Part shown: positions 21,701 through 29,681 of the stretch, one piece after another | Numbering within the stretch: the first letter of the stretch is position 1 | Layout of the letters: every line of letters begins with the position of its first letter | Assembly: GCF_021172165.1 (NCBI RefSeq) | Contig: NZ_CP089096.1 | Span: 2,418,001 to 2,482,000, forward strand | Direction of reading: 5' to 3' | Length of the DNA stretch: 64,000 nt | Origin: Flavobacterium channae | GTDB lineage: Bacteria > Bacteroidota > Bacteroidia > Flavobacteriales > Flavobacteriaceae | Made by a program: the position numbers and the translations under genes | Notes under the pieces: model-generated | What the model was told of the DNA's origin: nothing | Databases searched by the model: none | Seen by the model: only the letters and a program-made list of their open reading frames with translations

Positions 21701-21774
21701 CTTAGCGTCTCAACAATAGAGCTATTTTCGTTTAGCTCCTCAACACTTTTCCAGTATTTTTTGTTTGATGCCAT
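18721..21774 (-). CDS. actB: Alternative complex III subunit ActB (molybdopterin-like/iron-sulfur fusion)
   Basis: ActB is a 1017-residue periplasmic subunit combining a molybdopterin-oxidoreductase-like part without cofactor and a four-cluster iron-sulfur part. Near residue 50 there is a twin-arginine signal (TTRRDFLKYVGFSTAAASLA) followed by Cys, so the protein is probably folded before export and possibly lipidated. The cluster motifs are C-terminal: CTGCGACVIACHAENN, CQHCNHAPCETVCPVAA, CVGTRYCANNCPYKVRRF and CSMCIQMTQ with a distal CSAACSSGAM. It lies 33 nt after actA. Confidence 0.96.
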   Translation of the reverse strand: MASNKKYWKSVEELNENSSIVETLRNNEFVEPIPVDQFLGDKETLSASSTTRRDFLKYVGFSTAAASLAACEGPVVKSIPYVVQPEEIIPGVADYYATTMADGFDFANILIKTREGRPIKVENNNLEGAKTGANARVHASVLSLYDGLRLKQPKIAGKDATWADVNTKVKASLEDAKAKGGNVVVLTNTMASPSTDALIASLVAKYPTTKHVVYDAVSESNALDAFQAVYGVRALANYDFSKANTIVSVGADFLGDWQGGGFDAGYAQGRIPKNGMMSKHIQIEANMSLAGANADVRIPLNVAAQKQALVKIYNIVTGAAVSTSKIEKYDEAVVKAAKQLKAAGSKGVFVTGLDDVNAQLLALAINNALQSEAFNPSDAILTRKGDAKAVAQLVADMKAGKVHTLIMNGVNPAYTLANSKDFVAALKSVKLSVAFSMKEDETSSLTTIAAAAPHYLESWGDVAITRSNYSIMQPTIRPLFNTKQFQEALLTWTDNTVAYYDFLKSFSAASLAGKSWNQAVHDGFVASEASPLAATSADYAGAASALAQAKSNNFDLVLYTKVGMGDGQQANNPWLQEFPDPITRVSWDNYVTISKADADKGGFKNWNVANGGLNGSYATIKVGNATLENVPVVIQPGQAKGTLGLAFGYGKKLGLKEEMQVGVNAYALYANLNSNQSATITVANGEHEFACVQLQKTLMGRGDIVKETTLEVFNTQKAEIWNPVPMVSLDHKPTATTEVDLWDSFDRSTGHHFNLSIDLNACTGCGACVIACHAENNVPVVGKSEIRRSRDMHWLRIDRYYSSQDTFAGDIEFKDGSAGLMNSIDTFASMEDPSENPQVAFQPVMCQHCNHAPCETVCPVAATSHGREGQNHMAYNRCVGTRYCANNCPYKVRRFNWFLYNKNSEFDYHMNDDLGRMVINPDVNVRSRGVMEKCSMCIQMTQAVKLKAKREGREVGKDEFQTACSAACSSGAMKFGDINNSESDVAKLVESDRMYHLLEHIGTKPNVMYHVKVRNDK

Positions 21775-21807
21775 TGTATAGTATATTAGCTTCTTAAATT
21801 ATTTTTA

Positions 21808-23079
21808 TTAATAGTGACATTTACCACATTCTAAACCTCCCATTTGAGCAGTAGTTAACTGAGATACTCCGTATTTTTTAGAAAGCTCTTCATGGATTTT
21901 TTTGTAGTAAGCATTATCTTCTACTTTCACATTTGTTTCTCTGTGACAGTTGATACACCATCCCATTGTTAATGGAGCATGTTGTTTCATGATTTCCATT
22001 TCTTCAACTGGACCGTGACAAGTTTGACACTCAACTCCAGCAACAGTTACGTGTTGAGAGTGATTGAAATAAACGTGATCAGGTAAATTATGAATTCTAA
22101 CCCACTTAACCGGTTTAGTTTTCCCTGTATATTTTTGTAATGTTTTATCCCATCCAACTGCATCATATAATTTTGCAATTTGCGCATCATAGAATGCTTT
22201 TGTATGCTCTTCAGTTGCAGTAGTTTCAGCTACTTCACTAATGTTTTTATGACAGTTCATACAAACATTTAAAGAAGGAATACCTGAAGTTTTACTTACA
22301 CGAGCAGAAGAGTGACAGTATTTACAGTCAATTCCATTTTCACCAGCGTGAATTCTGTGAGAATAGTGAATTGGTTGAACTGGCTCGTACCCTTGATCAA
22401 CACCAACTTGCATTAAATAACCATAAGCAAAGTACGCCGATACCAATAAAAGTAAAATTACAGAAACCAAAACTAAAAATTGATTTTTAGCATAAGCCCT
22501 GAAAAGATTCATTAAAGAACGATCTTTTTGCTCAACTTCTAATCCTTTAGCGCTAGCAATTTTAGTCAACATATTGTTCACCAAGAACAACATAACAACT
22601 AACATCAACATTACTAAAGAAAGAACTCCTAATATCACATTATTAGAAACACCAGAATCAGCAGTAACACCACCAGCCACAGCAGCTCCAGGAGCTACAG
22701 CAGGAGCCTCAGGTTTTGGCTCTGAAGTATACGCTAAAATATTGTCAATATCTTCATTTGACAATTGTGGAAATGCAGTCATAGGAACTTTGTTATTTTC
22801 CTCAAAAACTTTTACAGCTTGCGCATCTCCTGACTTGATTAATTCTCCACTATTTTTTACCCATTTGTAAATCCATTCTGCATCATACTTAGAAGCAACC
22901 CCACGAAGTGCAGGACCCGTAGCTTTTGCATCTAATTTATGACAAGCGGCACAATTGGTATTAAATAATTCTTTACCTTTTACTGCATCCTGAGCGAATG
23001 CCGATAAAGAAGTTACTAGCACGAATGCTAAACTGAAGAAAATCTTTGAAAACGATTTATGGTTACCCACCTTTTTCAT
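21808..23079 (-). CDS. actA: Alternative complex III subunit ActA, multiheme cytochrome c with extra N-terminal heme domain
   Basis: ActA carries the c-type hemes that take electrons away from complex III. This 423-residue version has six CxxCH motifs: CAACH near residue 45, then after a membrane helix (VILGVLSLVMLMLVVMLFLV) and a second one, CKYCH (about 254), CMNCH (273), CQTCH (353), CINCH (374) and CGKCH (419). The last five are the usual pentaheme module. The first is a class I cytochrome c domain behind a signal peptide ending SLSAFAQ, joined by an Ala/Pro-rich linker. It is the first gene of the eight-gene act/cox operon. Confidence 0.95.
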   Translation of the reverse strand: MKKVGNHKSFSKIFFSLAFVLVTSLSAFAQDAVKGKELFNTNCAACHKLDAKATGPALRGVASKYDAEWIYKWVKNSGELIKSGDAQAVKVFEENNKVPMTAFPQLSNEDIDNILAYTSEPKPEAPAVAPGAAVAGGVTADSGVSNNVILGVLSLVMLMLVVMLFLVNNMLTKIASAKGLEVEQKDRSLMNLFRAYAKNQFLVLVSVILLLLVSAYFAYGYLMQVGVDQGYEPVQPIHYSHRIHAGENGIDCKYCHSSARVSKTSGIPSLNVCMNCHKNISEVAETTATEEHTKAFYDAQIAKLYDAVGWDKTLQKYTGKTKPVKWVRIHNLPDHVYFNHSQHVTVAGVECQTCHGPVEEMEIMKQHAPLTMGWCINCHRETNVKVEDNAYYKKIHEELSKKYGVSQLTTAQMGGLECGKCHY

Positions 23080-23163
23080 ATTTAAAATGATTATCGACTT
23101 AATTTGGTATACTTTTAGATATACTTAATCTAAAAACAACACGTTATTTTTTCAAAACTCCGA

Positions 23164-23171
23164 CAAAAATA
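23164..23171 (-). promoter_or_regulatory. Putative -7 box of the act/cox operon
   Basis: The minus strand reads TATTTTTG, an exact TAnnTTTG match, in the 216-nt gap between actA and the divergent SPOR gene. It would give a leader of about 80 nt. No clear -33 element. Confidence 0.4.
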
Positions 23172-23269
23172 CAATATTCGAACTATTATTAAAACCTTAA
23201 TTTTATCTTAAAATGTAATTTATATTTGTTCTAAATAATATTTAAGTATTCAAATATCGTCTTAAATTG

Positions 23270-23277
23270 TATTTTTG
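23270..23277 (+). promoter_or_regulatory. Putative -7 box of the SPOR gene
   Basis: The plus strand reads TATTTTTG, matching TAnnTTTG, 18 nt upstream of the ATG at 23296. A second match, TATATTTG, is at 23221-23228. No convincing -33 element precedes either. Confidence 0.4.
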
Positions 23278-23295
23278 TATTAAAATCATTTGCAT

Positions 23296-23685
23296 ATGAA
23301 AAACTTATCAAAACATAACTTATTGTACTTCTTTATTCTATCATCAATTTTCTGTTTTTCAACAAGAGGACAAGAAAATAAAACCACAATTTCGGTAGAC
23401 CCTAAAATTGATCAATTGTTAAAAGAAAAAAGAAAACTAAACACAGGTTTGTTTTTAAACGAAGGCTATAAAATTCAAATTTTCTATGGAAATAGTGAAG
23501 AGTCTAAGAAAAAGCTGATAGAGTTTAAAAAAGAGTTCAAAGATTTAGATGGAACAATAATCTTTAATAGCCCAAACTATAAGGTGTGGATTGGCAATTT
23601 TAAAACAAGAATTGAAGTTGAAAAAGCAATGGTTGATATTAAGAAAAAATATCCAACAGCATTAATTATAAAACCAACAAATTAA
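23296..23685 (+). CDS. Small exported SPOR-domain protein
   Basis: A 129-residue protein with a signal peptide (MKNLSKHNLLYFFILSSIFC, cleaved after STRGQ or nearby) and a C-terminal SPOR-like domain: YKIQIFYGNSEESKKKLIEF, then YKVWIGNFKTRIEVEKAM and YPTALIIKP. SPOR domains bind glycan strands lacking stem peptides, so it probably acts in the periplasm on peptidoglycan. An in-frame TTG two codons upstream is possible, but the ATG gives a normal signal peptide. It stands alone, divergent from actA, and shares a terminator with infB. Confidence 0.82.
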   Translation: MKNLSKHNLLYFFILSSIFCFSTRGQENKTTISVDPKIDQLLKEKRKLNTGLFLNEGYKIQIFYGNSEESKKKLIEFKKEFKDLDGTIIFNSPNYKVWIGNFKTRIEVEKAMVDIKKKYPTALIIKPTN

Positions 23686-23700
23686 TAAAGTGCAAAATAA

Positions 23701-23728
23701 AAAAAGCCATTCGAAAGAATGGCTTTTT
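23701..23728. terminator. Bidirectional terminator between the SPOR gene and infB
   Basis: A perfect 12-bp stem (AAAAAGCCATTC with its complement) closes on a GAAA tetraloop. It is flanked by A residues on the left and T residues on the right, so it can work in both directions between the converging genes. Confidence 0.9.
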
Positions 23729-23745
23729 TTATATCTATAAGTTGA

Positions 23746-26568
23746 TTATTTCAACTTTTTCTTAACTTCAACTTCATGGAATCCTTCAATTAAATCATAC
23801 TCACGAATATCGTTGTAATTTTTAATCTGCATACCACAATCGTATCCTTTAGAAACCTCTTTAACATCGTCTTTGAAACGTTTTAAAGTAGCTAATTCAC
23901 CCGTGTAAATTACAACACCTTCTCTAATTAAACGTATCTTAGAGTTTCTTAGAATCTTACCATCAGTTACCATACATCCAGCAATTGTACCTACTTTAGA
24001 AACTTTAAAGATTTCTCTAATTTCTGCAGTACCTGTAATCTCTTCTTTCATTTCTGGAGATAACATTCCTTCCATTGCATCTTTCAAGTCGTCAATTGCA
24101 TCGTAAATAATTGAATAGTTACGGATATCAATTTCTTCTTTCTCTGCCAACTGTTTCGCATTTCCTTGAGGACGAACGTTAAATCCAATAATAATTGCAT
24201 CAGAAGCAGAGGCTAACAATACGTCAGATTCAGTAATTGCACCAACTCCTTTATGAATTATATTAATTTGAATTTCTTCTGTAGATAATTTAGAGAACGA
24301 ATCCGATAATGCTTCAACAGAACCATCAACGTCTCCTTTAAGAATAATATTCAACTCTTTAAATTGTCCTAATGCGATACGACGACCAATTTCTGCAAGC
24401 GTAATATGTTTTTGTGTACGAACAGACTGCTCACGTTGTAATTGCGTACGTTTTGCTGCAATTTGTTTTGCTTCTCTTTCATCTTCGTAAACATTGAACT
24501 TATCACCAGCTGTTGGCGCACCATCTAAACCTAAAACAGAAACTGGAGTTGATGGTCCTGCCTCTTTAATTTGGTGACCTCTTTCGTCAAACATGGCTCT
24601 AATTTTACCATGGTTTTTACCAGCTAGAACATAATCTCCAATACGAAGAGTACCCGCTTGAACTAAGATAGTAGATACATATCCTCTACCTTTATCTAAT
24701 TGAGCTTCTACAACAGTTCCTAATGCAGGTTTTTTTGGATTTGCAGTAAGTTCTAAAATTTCAGCTTCTAATAATACTTTTTCTAATAACTCAGGAACAC
24801 CTTGACCAAATTTAGCAGAAATATCTTGAGATTGGTATTTTCCACCCCAATCTTCAACTAGTAAATTCATACCTGCTAATTGCTCTTTAATTTTTTCAGG
24901 GTTAGCCGTTGGCTTATCCACTTTATTGATTGCAAAAATCATAGGAACTCCAGCAGCTTGAGCATGACTGATAGCCTCTTTTGTTTGCGGCATTATTTCA
25001 TCATCGGCAGCAACTACGATAATTGCAATATCGGTAACTTGAGCTCCACGTGCACGCATCGCGGTAAACGCCTCGTGACCTGGTGTATCTAAAAATGTGA
25101 TTTTTTCACCATTTTCTAAGATTACTCCATAAGCCCCAATATGCTGAGTAATTCCTCCTGACTCACCCGCAATAACATTAGCTTTACGAATGTAATCCAA
25201 TAAAGAGGTTTTACCGTGGTCAACGTGACCCATTACCGTAACAATAGGCGCTCTATGAACTAAATCTTCTGGATTATCTTCAACAACAACAGCAGCTTCT
25301 TCGATATCTGTAGTAATGAATTCGACTTCATATCCAAACTCATCTGCTACGATTGACAAAGTTTCAGCATCCAAACGTTGGTTCATGGTTACCATGATAC
25401 CTAATGACATACAAGTTCCGATTACTTTAGTAATAGGCACATCCATCATAGTTGCAATTTCACCTACAGTAACGAATTCTGTTACTTTTAATGTTTTGCT
25501 GCCTTCTTCAAGTGCTTGTAACTCCTCTTCGTTTCTTTGACGGTGAGAATCTCTCTTATCTCTACGATATTTAGCAGATTTCGATTTATTTCCTTTACCT
25601 TGTAATCTTTCAAGAGTCTCTTTAATTTGATTTTTTACATCTTCTTCAGAAGGCTCAACTTTTTGAATAATAGGTTTTTTCCCTTTATTAAAACCACCTG
25701 CTCCACCACCTTTAACAAACTCTTTCTTAGGTCCGCCTGGTTGATTACTATTAGCGCCTGGCGCTCCTGGAGTACCAGGTTTAACAATACGCTTACGTTT
25801 ATTTTTATTATTCCCAGCGTTAGGACCTCCAGCGTTTTGCGCTTGAGGGGTACCCGGCTTCTTAAAATCTTTTTTAGGTTCCTCTTTTTTCTTCTTAGGC
25901 TTTTCAAACTGAGATAAATCAATTTTTTGACCTGTAAAAGTTGCACCTGATAATTTTTGATATTGTGTTTCTATTTTTTCTTCTGCAACTTCTTCTCCAG
26001 CACTTTCATTTTTAGAAACTACTTCTTTATTTTTTGAAGATTCATCAGCTTTAGCAACCGGAGCTTCTTTCTTCTCTTCCGATTTAACTAGCTCAGCTGG
26101 TTTTTCAACTGCTGGTTTTTGTTCAGCTACAACAGGCTTTTCTTCAACTTTTTCAACTGGTTTTTCTTCAGAAACAGGCTTTTCAGACTTAACTTCTTGT
26201 TTTTTAGGATCTAATTCGATTTTACCAACAGCTTTTGGAGCAGATAAAATTGCTTTAGCTTTGATAACCTCTTGTCTTTGACGTTCCTCTTCCTGCAAAC
26301 GTTTTGCTTCTTGCTCTCTTTCAAGTTCACGCTTAAGAGCCTCTTTCTCTTTTCGCTTTTCTTCACTTACTTCAAGAGAGGCTTCCTTATTCCCTTTGTC
26401 AGCAGAAAATTGACCGCATAAGACTTTATACTCCTCTTGTGATATTTTAGCATTTGGACTAGATTCAATTTCATGACCCTTTTCTTTCAGAAAATCCACA
26501 GCTCTATCAAGAGAAATATTTAACTCCCTTAAAATTTTGTTTATTCTTATTACTCTTTCTTCAGACAT
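23746..26568 (-). CDS. infB: Translation initiation factor IF-2
   Basis: IF-2 is the GTPase that brings initiator tRNA to the ribosome. The protein is 940 residues. The N-terminus ([22 protein letters not shown]) is the IF2-N domain, followed by a charged, low-complexity Lys/Glu/Pro linker and an Asn/Gly-rich stretch to about residue 330. The G domain has GHVDHGKTS near residue 444, DTPGHEAF, and NKVD near 547. Domains II to IV follow and end in KKKLK. It is the last gene of the rimP-nusA-infB operon, 49 nt after nusA. Confidence 0.97.
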   Translation of the reverse strand: MSEERVIRINKILRELNISLDRAVDFLKEKGHEIESSPNAKISQEEYKVLCGQFSADKGNKEASLEVSEEKRKEKEALKRELEREQEAKRLQEEERQRQEVIKAKAILSAPKAVGKIELDPKKQEVKSEKPVSEEKPVEKVEEKPVVAEQKPAVEKPAELVKSEEKKEAPVAKADESSKNKEVVSKNESAGEEVAEEKIETQYQKLSGATFTGQKIDLSQFEKPKKKKEEPKKDFKKPGTPQAQNAGGPNAGNNKNKRKRIVKPGTPGAPGANSNQPGGPKKEFVKGGGAGGFNKGKKPIIQKVEPSEEDVKNQIKETLERLQGKGNKSKSAKYRRDKRDSHRQRNEEELQALEEGSKTLKVTEFVTVGEIATMMDVPITKVIGTCMSLGIMVTMNQRLDAETLSIVADEFGYEVEFITTDIEEAAVVVEDNPEDLVHRAPIVTVMGHVDHGKTSLLDYIRKANVIAGESGGITQHIGAYGVILENGEKITFLDTPGHEAFTAMRARGAQVTDIAIIVVAADDEIMPQTKEAISHAQAAGVPMIFAINKVDKPTANPEKIKEQLAGMNLLVEDWGGKYQSQDISAKFGQGVPELLEKVLLEAEILELTANPKKPALGTVVEAQLDKGRGYVSTILVQAGTLRIGDYVLAGKNHGKIRAMFDERGHQIKEAGPSTPVSVLGLDGAPTAGDKFNVYEDEREAKQIAAKRTQLQREQSVRTQKHITLAEIGRRIALGQFKELNIILKGDVDGSVEALSDSFSKLSTEEIQINIIHKGVGAITESDVLLASASDAIIIGFNVRPQGNAKQLAEKEEIDIRNYSIIYDAIDDLKDAMEGMLSPEMKEEITGTAEIREIFKVSKVGTIAGCMVTDGKILRNSKIRLIREGVVIYTGELATLKRFKDDVKEVSKGYDCGMQIKNYNDIREYDLIEGFHEVEVKKKLK

Positions 26569-26617
26569 ATAACCTTTTTAAAATTCTTGTATGTTGTTGT
26601 GTTGTTTGGTTAAAGAA

Positions 26618-27859
26618 TTATCCTTCTAATTCTTCTTTTAATATATTGATTACATCTAAAATAGTCTCCTCTTCAAGATCTGTTCTTCTTACCAAGTCAG
26701 CAACATCTTGATTTAATACGCTTCTAGCTGTATCTAAACCGATTTTTTCAAATTCTTCAATTACCCAAGCTTCGATTTCATCTGAGAATTCTCTTAATTC
26801 TACGTCATCTTCTTCTTCAGCAACTCCTTCACGGATAACATCAATTTCATAACCAGTTAATAAGCTAGCCAATTTGATATTGTTTCCACCTCTACCAATA
26901 GCTTTTGAAACTTCCTCAATTTTCAAGAACACTTCTGCAGTTTTTGCCTCTTCGTTAATTTTAACTGTAGAAACTTTTGCAGGACTTAACGCTCTTGTAA
27001 TATAAAGTTGTGCATTAGTTGTATAATTGATAACATCAATATTCTCGTTCCCTAATTCACGAACAATTCCATGAATACGAGATCCTTTCATTCCTACACA
27101 AGCTCCAACTGGATCAATTCTATCATCATAAGAATCAACAGCAACTTTTGCTTTTTCTCCTGGAATACGAACTACTTTTTTGATTGTGATTAAACCATCA
27201 AAAACTTCAGGAATTTCTTGTTCGAATAATTTTTCTAAGAACTCAGGAGCTGTTCTTGACATGATGATTTGCGGCTTATTACCTTTCAATTCAACATTTT
27301 CAATAACACCTCTTACGTTATCTCCTTTTTTGAAATAATCGTTAGGAATTTGTTTTTCTTTTGGTAAAACAATTTCATTTCCTTCATCGTCCATCAAAAT
27401 TACAGCTTTTGGACGAACATGGTGCACTTCAGCAGTATAAATATCACCAATTAAATCTTTAAATTGTTTATAAAGATTTGTATTATCGTGCTCATGAATC
27501 TTAGAAATTAAGTTTTGACGTAATGCCAAAATAGCTCTTCTTCCTAATTGAATTAATTTCACTTCTTCAGAAACATCTTCCCCAACTTCAAAATCAGGCT
27601 CGATTCTTCTTGCTTCAGACAAAGAAATCTCAGAATTTGGATCTTCTACTTCACCATCTTCTACAACAACACGATTTCTCCAAATCTCCATATCTCCTTT
27701 ATCAGGATTAATGATGATATCAAAGTTATCGTCTGATCCATATTTCTTTTTTAATGCATTTCTAAATACATCCTCTAAAATTGCCATTAGTGTAACTCTA
27801 TCTATGAGTTTATCGTCTTTAAATTCTGAAAACGATTCGATTAATGCAATATTCTCCAT
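26618..27859 (-). CDS. nusA: Transcription termination/antitermination factor NusA
   Basis: NusA binds RNA polymerase and controls pausing, termination and antitermination. The 413 residues cover the N-terminal polymerase-binding domain, an S1 domain (VRGVIENVELKGNKPQIIMSR) and two KH domains (DPVGACVGMKGSRIHGIVRE and IGRGGNNIKLASLLTGYEI). It ends soon after a short acidic tail and lacks the long acidic repeat region found in E. coli NusA, as is usual outside the Proteobacteria. It lies 13 nt downstream of rimP and 49 nt before infB. Confidence 0.97.
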   Translation of the reverse strand: MENIALIESFSEFKDDKLIDRVTLMAILEDVFRNALKKKYGSDDNFDIIINPDKGDMEIWRNRVVVEDGEVEDPNSEISLSEARRIEPDFEVGEDVSEEVKLIQLGRRAILALRQNLISKIHEHDNTNLYKQFKDLIGDIYTAEVHHVRPKAVILMDDEGNEIVLPKEKQIPNDYFKKGDNVRGVIENVELKGNKPQIIMSRTAPEFLEKLFEQEIPEVFDGLITIKKVVRIPGEKAKVAVDSYDDRIDPVGACVGMKGSRIHGIVRELGNENIDVINYTTNAQLYITRALSPAKVSTVKINEEAKTAEVFLKIEEVSKAIGRGGNNIKLASLLTGYEIDVIREGVAEEEDDVELREFSDEIEAWVIEEFEKIGLDTARSVLNQDVADLVRRTDLEEETILDVINILKEELEG

Positions 27860-27872
27860 GTCAACTCTTTAT

Positions 27873-28340
27873 TTAAAATGATATTATAACAATTGCTTCT
27901 TTAATATTTTCATAAGGGATTTCTAGTTTTTTATCAACTGTTTCTTTCCCTTTACCAATCTTTTTAGGCTCACGCGCCTGCCATTCTAAAGTTATTTTTT
28001 CATCGTCAGCCAAAGTTAATTTAGCTTCAATTTCTTCAGATGAAATCGTTTTAACTTTTAAGGTTCTTCCAATATTTTTCTTGTATTGTCTAACTAATTT
28101 CAGCGGACTTGAAACCCCAGCCGAAGCTACTTCTAAAGAAAAATCTTGCTCTTCACGATCTAATTGACTCTCAACTGCTCTACTTACATCGATACAATCT
28201 TGCAAATTAACACCCGAATCTCCATCCAAAACAATACTTATTTTATTAGCTTCGTTTATAGATAAATCAATCAAAAAAAGATGCTCACGCTGCGCTAAAG
28301 CAACATCTAACAACTCCTGAACTTTATTTTTAAATGTCAT
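27873..28340 (-). CDS. rimP: Ribosome maturation factor RimP
   Basis: RimP helps assemble the 30S subunit. With the ATG at 28340 it has 155 residues and the family features: an N-terminal alpha/beta domain with [20 protein letters not shown] and [14 protein letters not shown], and a C-terminal Sm-like domain ([15 protein letters not shown]). The frame is open a further 24 codons upstream to 28412, but that part runs through a strong hairpin and has no family similarity, so it is treated as leader. It is the first gene of rimP-nusA-infB, divergent from the stress protein gene. Confidence 0.93.
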   Translation of the reverse strand: MTFKNKVQELLDVALAQREHLFLIDLSINEANKISIVLDGDSGVNLQDCIDVSRAVESQLDREEQDFSLEVASAGVSSPLKLVRQYKKNIGRTLKVKTISSEEIEAKLTLADDEKITLEWQAREPKKIGKGKETVDKKLEIPYENIKEAIVIISF

Positions 28341-28353
28341 ATTTTTATAAAAA

Positions 28354-28374
28354 GAGGCACGCTGTGCGTGCCTC
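28354..28374 (-). promoter_or_regulatory. Terminator-like hairpin in the rimP leader
   Basis: On the minus strand a perfect 9-bp stem (GAGGCACGC with GCGTGCCTC, 3-nt loop) is followed directly by five T residues, 13 nt before the rimP ATG. It has the form of an intrinsic terminator but lies between the candidate promoter and the first gene, which suggests attenuation or mRNA protection. Confidence 0.65.
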
Positions 28375-28401
28375 ATAACCCTTTGTTGTTTAATAACGTT
28401 G

Positions 28402-28409
28402 CAAATATA
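28402..28409 (-). promoter_or_regulatory. Putative -7 box of the rimP-nusA-infB operon
   Basis: The minus strand reads TATATTTG, an exact TAnnTTTG match, 28 nt upstream of the leader hairpin. The region upstream lacks a clear TTTG at the usual distance. Confidence 0.45.
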
Positions 28410-28510
28410 CAAATTTTTTTGAATTAAAAAAAAGATTGTCAGTTAGGATATTTTTTGTACTTTTATAGTATAAATTTATTCACGATTATAAATTAACCTA
28501 AAACAAACTT

Positions 28511-29335
28511 ATGAAACGAATTTTAGTACCAACCGATTTTTCAAAACACGCCGAATACGCATTAAAAGTTGCAGCACAAATAGCAAAAAAGAATGATGGT
28601 GAAATCTTTTTAGTACATATGTTGGAATTACCAACTTCAGGAAATGATGCCGTTACAAGAGCTCACGATATTCCAGAATTAATGTTCTTTAAAAACGCAG
28701 CTGTCGCTAAGCTAGATGAATTAATGGACGCTGCTTACCTAGATGGCGTTAAAATTTCTAGAATTATCCAATTCGAAATGGCTTTTGACGGAATTTTGAA
28801 AAACGGCGAAGCTCACAATGTAGATTTAATTGTTATGGGTTCTCACGGAGCTAGTGGTTTCCAAGAAATGTTTATTGGATCAAATACTGAAAAAGTAGTA
28901 AGACACTCTAATGTACCTGTATTAGTTATCAAAAGAGAAGAAGAAAATTTCAATGCATCAAAATTTGTTTTTGCATCTGACTTCTCTGATGAAATAAAAA
29001 AACCATTTGAAAAAGTAGTTGAATTTGTTAACAAATTTGGTTCTCACCTTCATTTAGCAAACATCAACACTCCAAACAACTTTAAATCAACTAAAGTTGC
29101 TCAAAAACAAATGGATGAATTTGTTGCAAATTTTAAAATTGACAACTATTCAACTCATATTTATAATGATGTTAATGTTGAAAAAGGAATTTTACACTTT
29201 GCAAAAAGCATTGACGCAGACATTATAGGAATGAGTACACACGGAAGAAAAGGATTATCTCACTTCTTTAACGGAAGTATTAGTGAAGATTTAGTAAATC
29301 ATGCTAAAAGACCTGTAATTACTTTCAAAATCTAA
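28511..29335 (+). CDS. Tandem universal stress protein (UspA family)
   Basis: A 274-residue cytoplasmic protein made of two universal stress domains. The first begins KRILVPTDFSKHAEYALKVA and carries the ATP-binding loop GSHGASGFQEMFIGSNTEKV near residues 115 to 135. The second begins KFVFASDFSDEIKKPFEKV and has STHGRKGLSHFFNGSISEDL near residue 250. Both keep the G-2x-G-9x-G(S) type loop seen in ATP-binding members. Tandem forms of this length are common in Bacteroidota. It is a single-gene unit with its own terminator. Confidence 0.93.
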   Translation: MKRILVPTDFSKHAEYALKVAAQIAKKNDGEIFLVHMLELPTSGNDAVTRAHDIPELMFFKNAAVAKLDELMDAAYLDGVKISRIIQFEMAFDGILKNGEAHNVDLIVMGSHGASGFQEMFIGSNTEKVVRHSNVPVLVIKREEENFNASKFVFASDFSDEIKKPFEKVVEFVNKFGSHLHLANINTPNNFKSTKVAQKQMDEFVANFKIDNYSTHIYNDVNVEKGILHFAKSIDADIIGMSTHGRKGLSHFFNGSISEDLVNHAKRPVITFKI

Positions 29336-29353
29336 TTTTAAGATTTTTTAAAT

Positions 29354-29383
29354 AAAAAAGACCGCAAATTTGCGGTCTTTTTT
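29354..29383 (+). terminator. Terminator of the universal stress protein gene
   Basis: A 30-nt perfect palindrome with GACCGCAAA as the core of its left arm, flanked by A6 and T6, begins 19 nt after the stop codon. It could also act on the minus strand. Confidence 0.9.
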
Positions 29384-29423
29384 ATTTGATATTACACTCA
29401 AAATCAAACATATAAAAAATAAA

Positions 29424-29453
29424 AAAACTCCACTCAAAAATGAGTGGAGTTTT
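29424..29453 (-). terminator. Terminator of tRNA-Gln
   Basis: A 13-bp stem (core ACTCCACTCA with TGAGTGGAGT) closes on a 4-nt loop. On the minus strand it runs into a T tract. It sits directly behind the 3' end of the tRNA gene. Confidence 0.88.
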
Positions 29454-29454
29454 G

Positions 29455-29525
29455 TTGGCCCACAAGGACTCGAACCTTGAATGACGGTACCAAAAACCGG
29501 AGTGTTACCATTACACCATGGGCCA
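29455..29525 (-). tRNA. tRNA-Gln (anticodon UUG)
   Basis: On the minus strand the gene starts TGGCCCATGG and folds as a cloverleaf: acceptor TGGCCCA/TGGGCCA, D arm GTGT/ACAC with an AATGGTA loop, anticodon loop TTTTGGT with anticodon TTG, and T arm CAAGG/CCTTG around TTCGAGT. The discriminator is A and CCA is not encoded. The outermost anticodon-stem pair is a C-U mismatch. It is a single gene followed by its own terminator. Confidence 0.95.
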
Positions 29526-29681
29526 ATACCTAACAACCTTTTCGATTGCGAGTGCAAATGTAGAACATATTTTTTATTCTGCAAATTTTTCTAAAAAAAA
29601 TATTAAAAAAATTATTTAATCAATATCGTAAACAAAAAAATAGTTTCTTTGTAGGAGAATATAGAAAAACCAAAATCCAAT

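Noticed and set aside
25635..25946. A 103-codon Lys/Leu-rich minus-strand frame inside infB
   Set aside because: It reads the low-complexity linker of IF-2 in another frame; the bias of the codons explains the Lys and Leu.
28341..28412. A 24-codon N-terminal extension of RimP
   Set aside because: It covers a strong hairpin, lacks family similarity and starts upstream of a likely promoter box.
29348..29584. A 78-codon minus-strand frame
   Set aside because: It runs through tRNA-Gln and its terminator, so it cannot be a protein gene.
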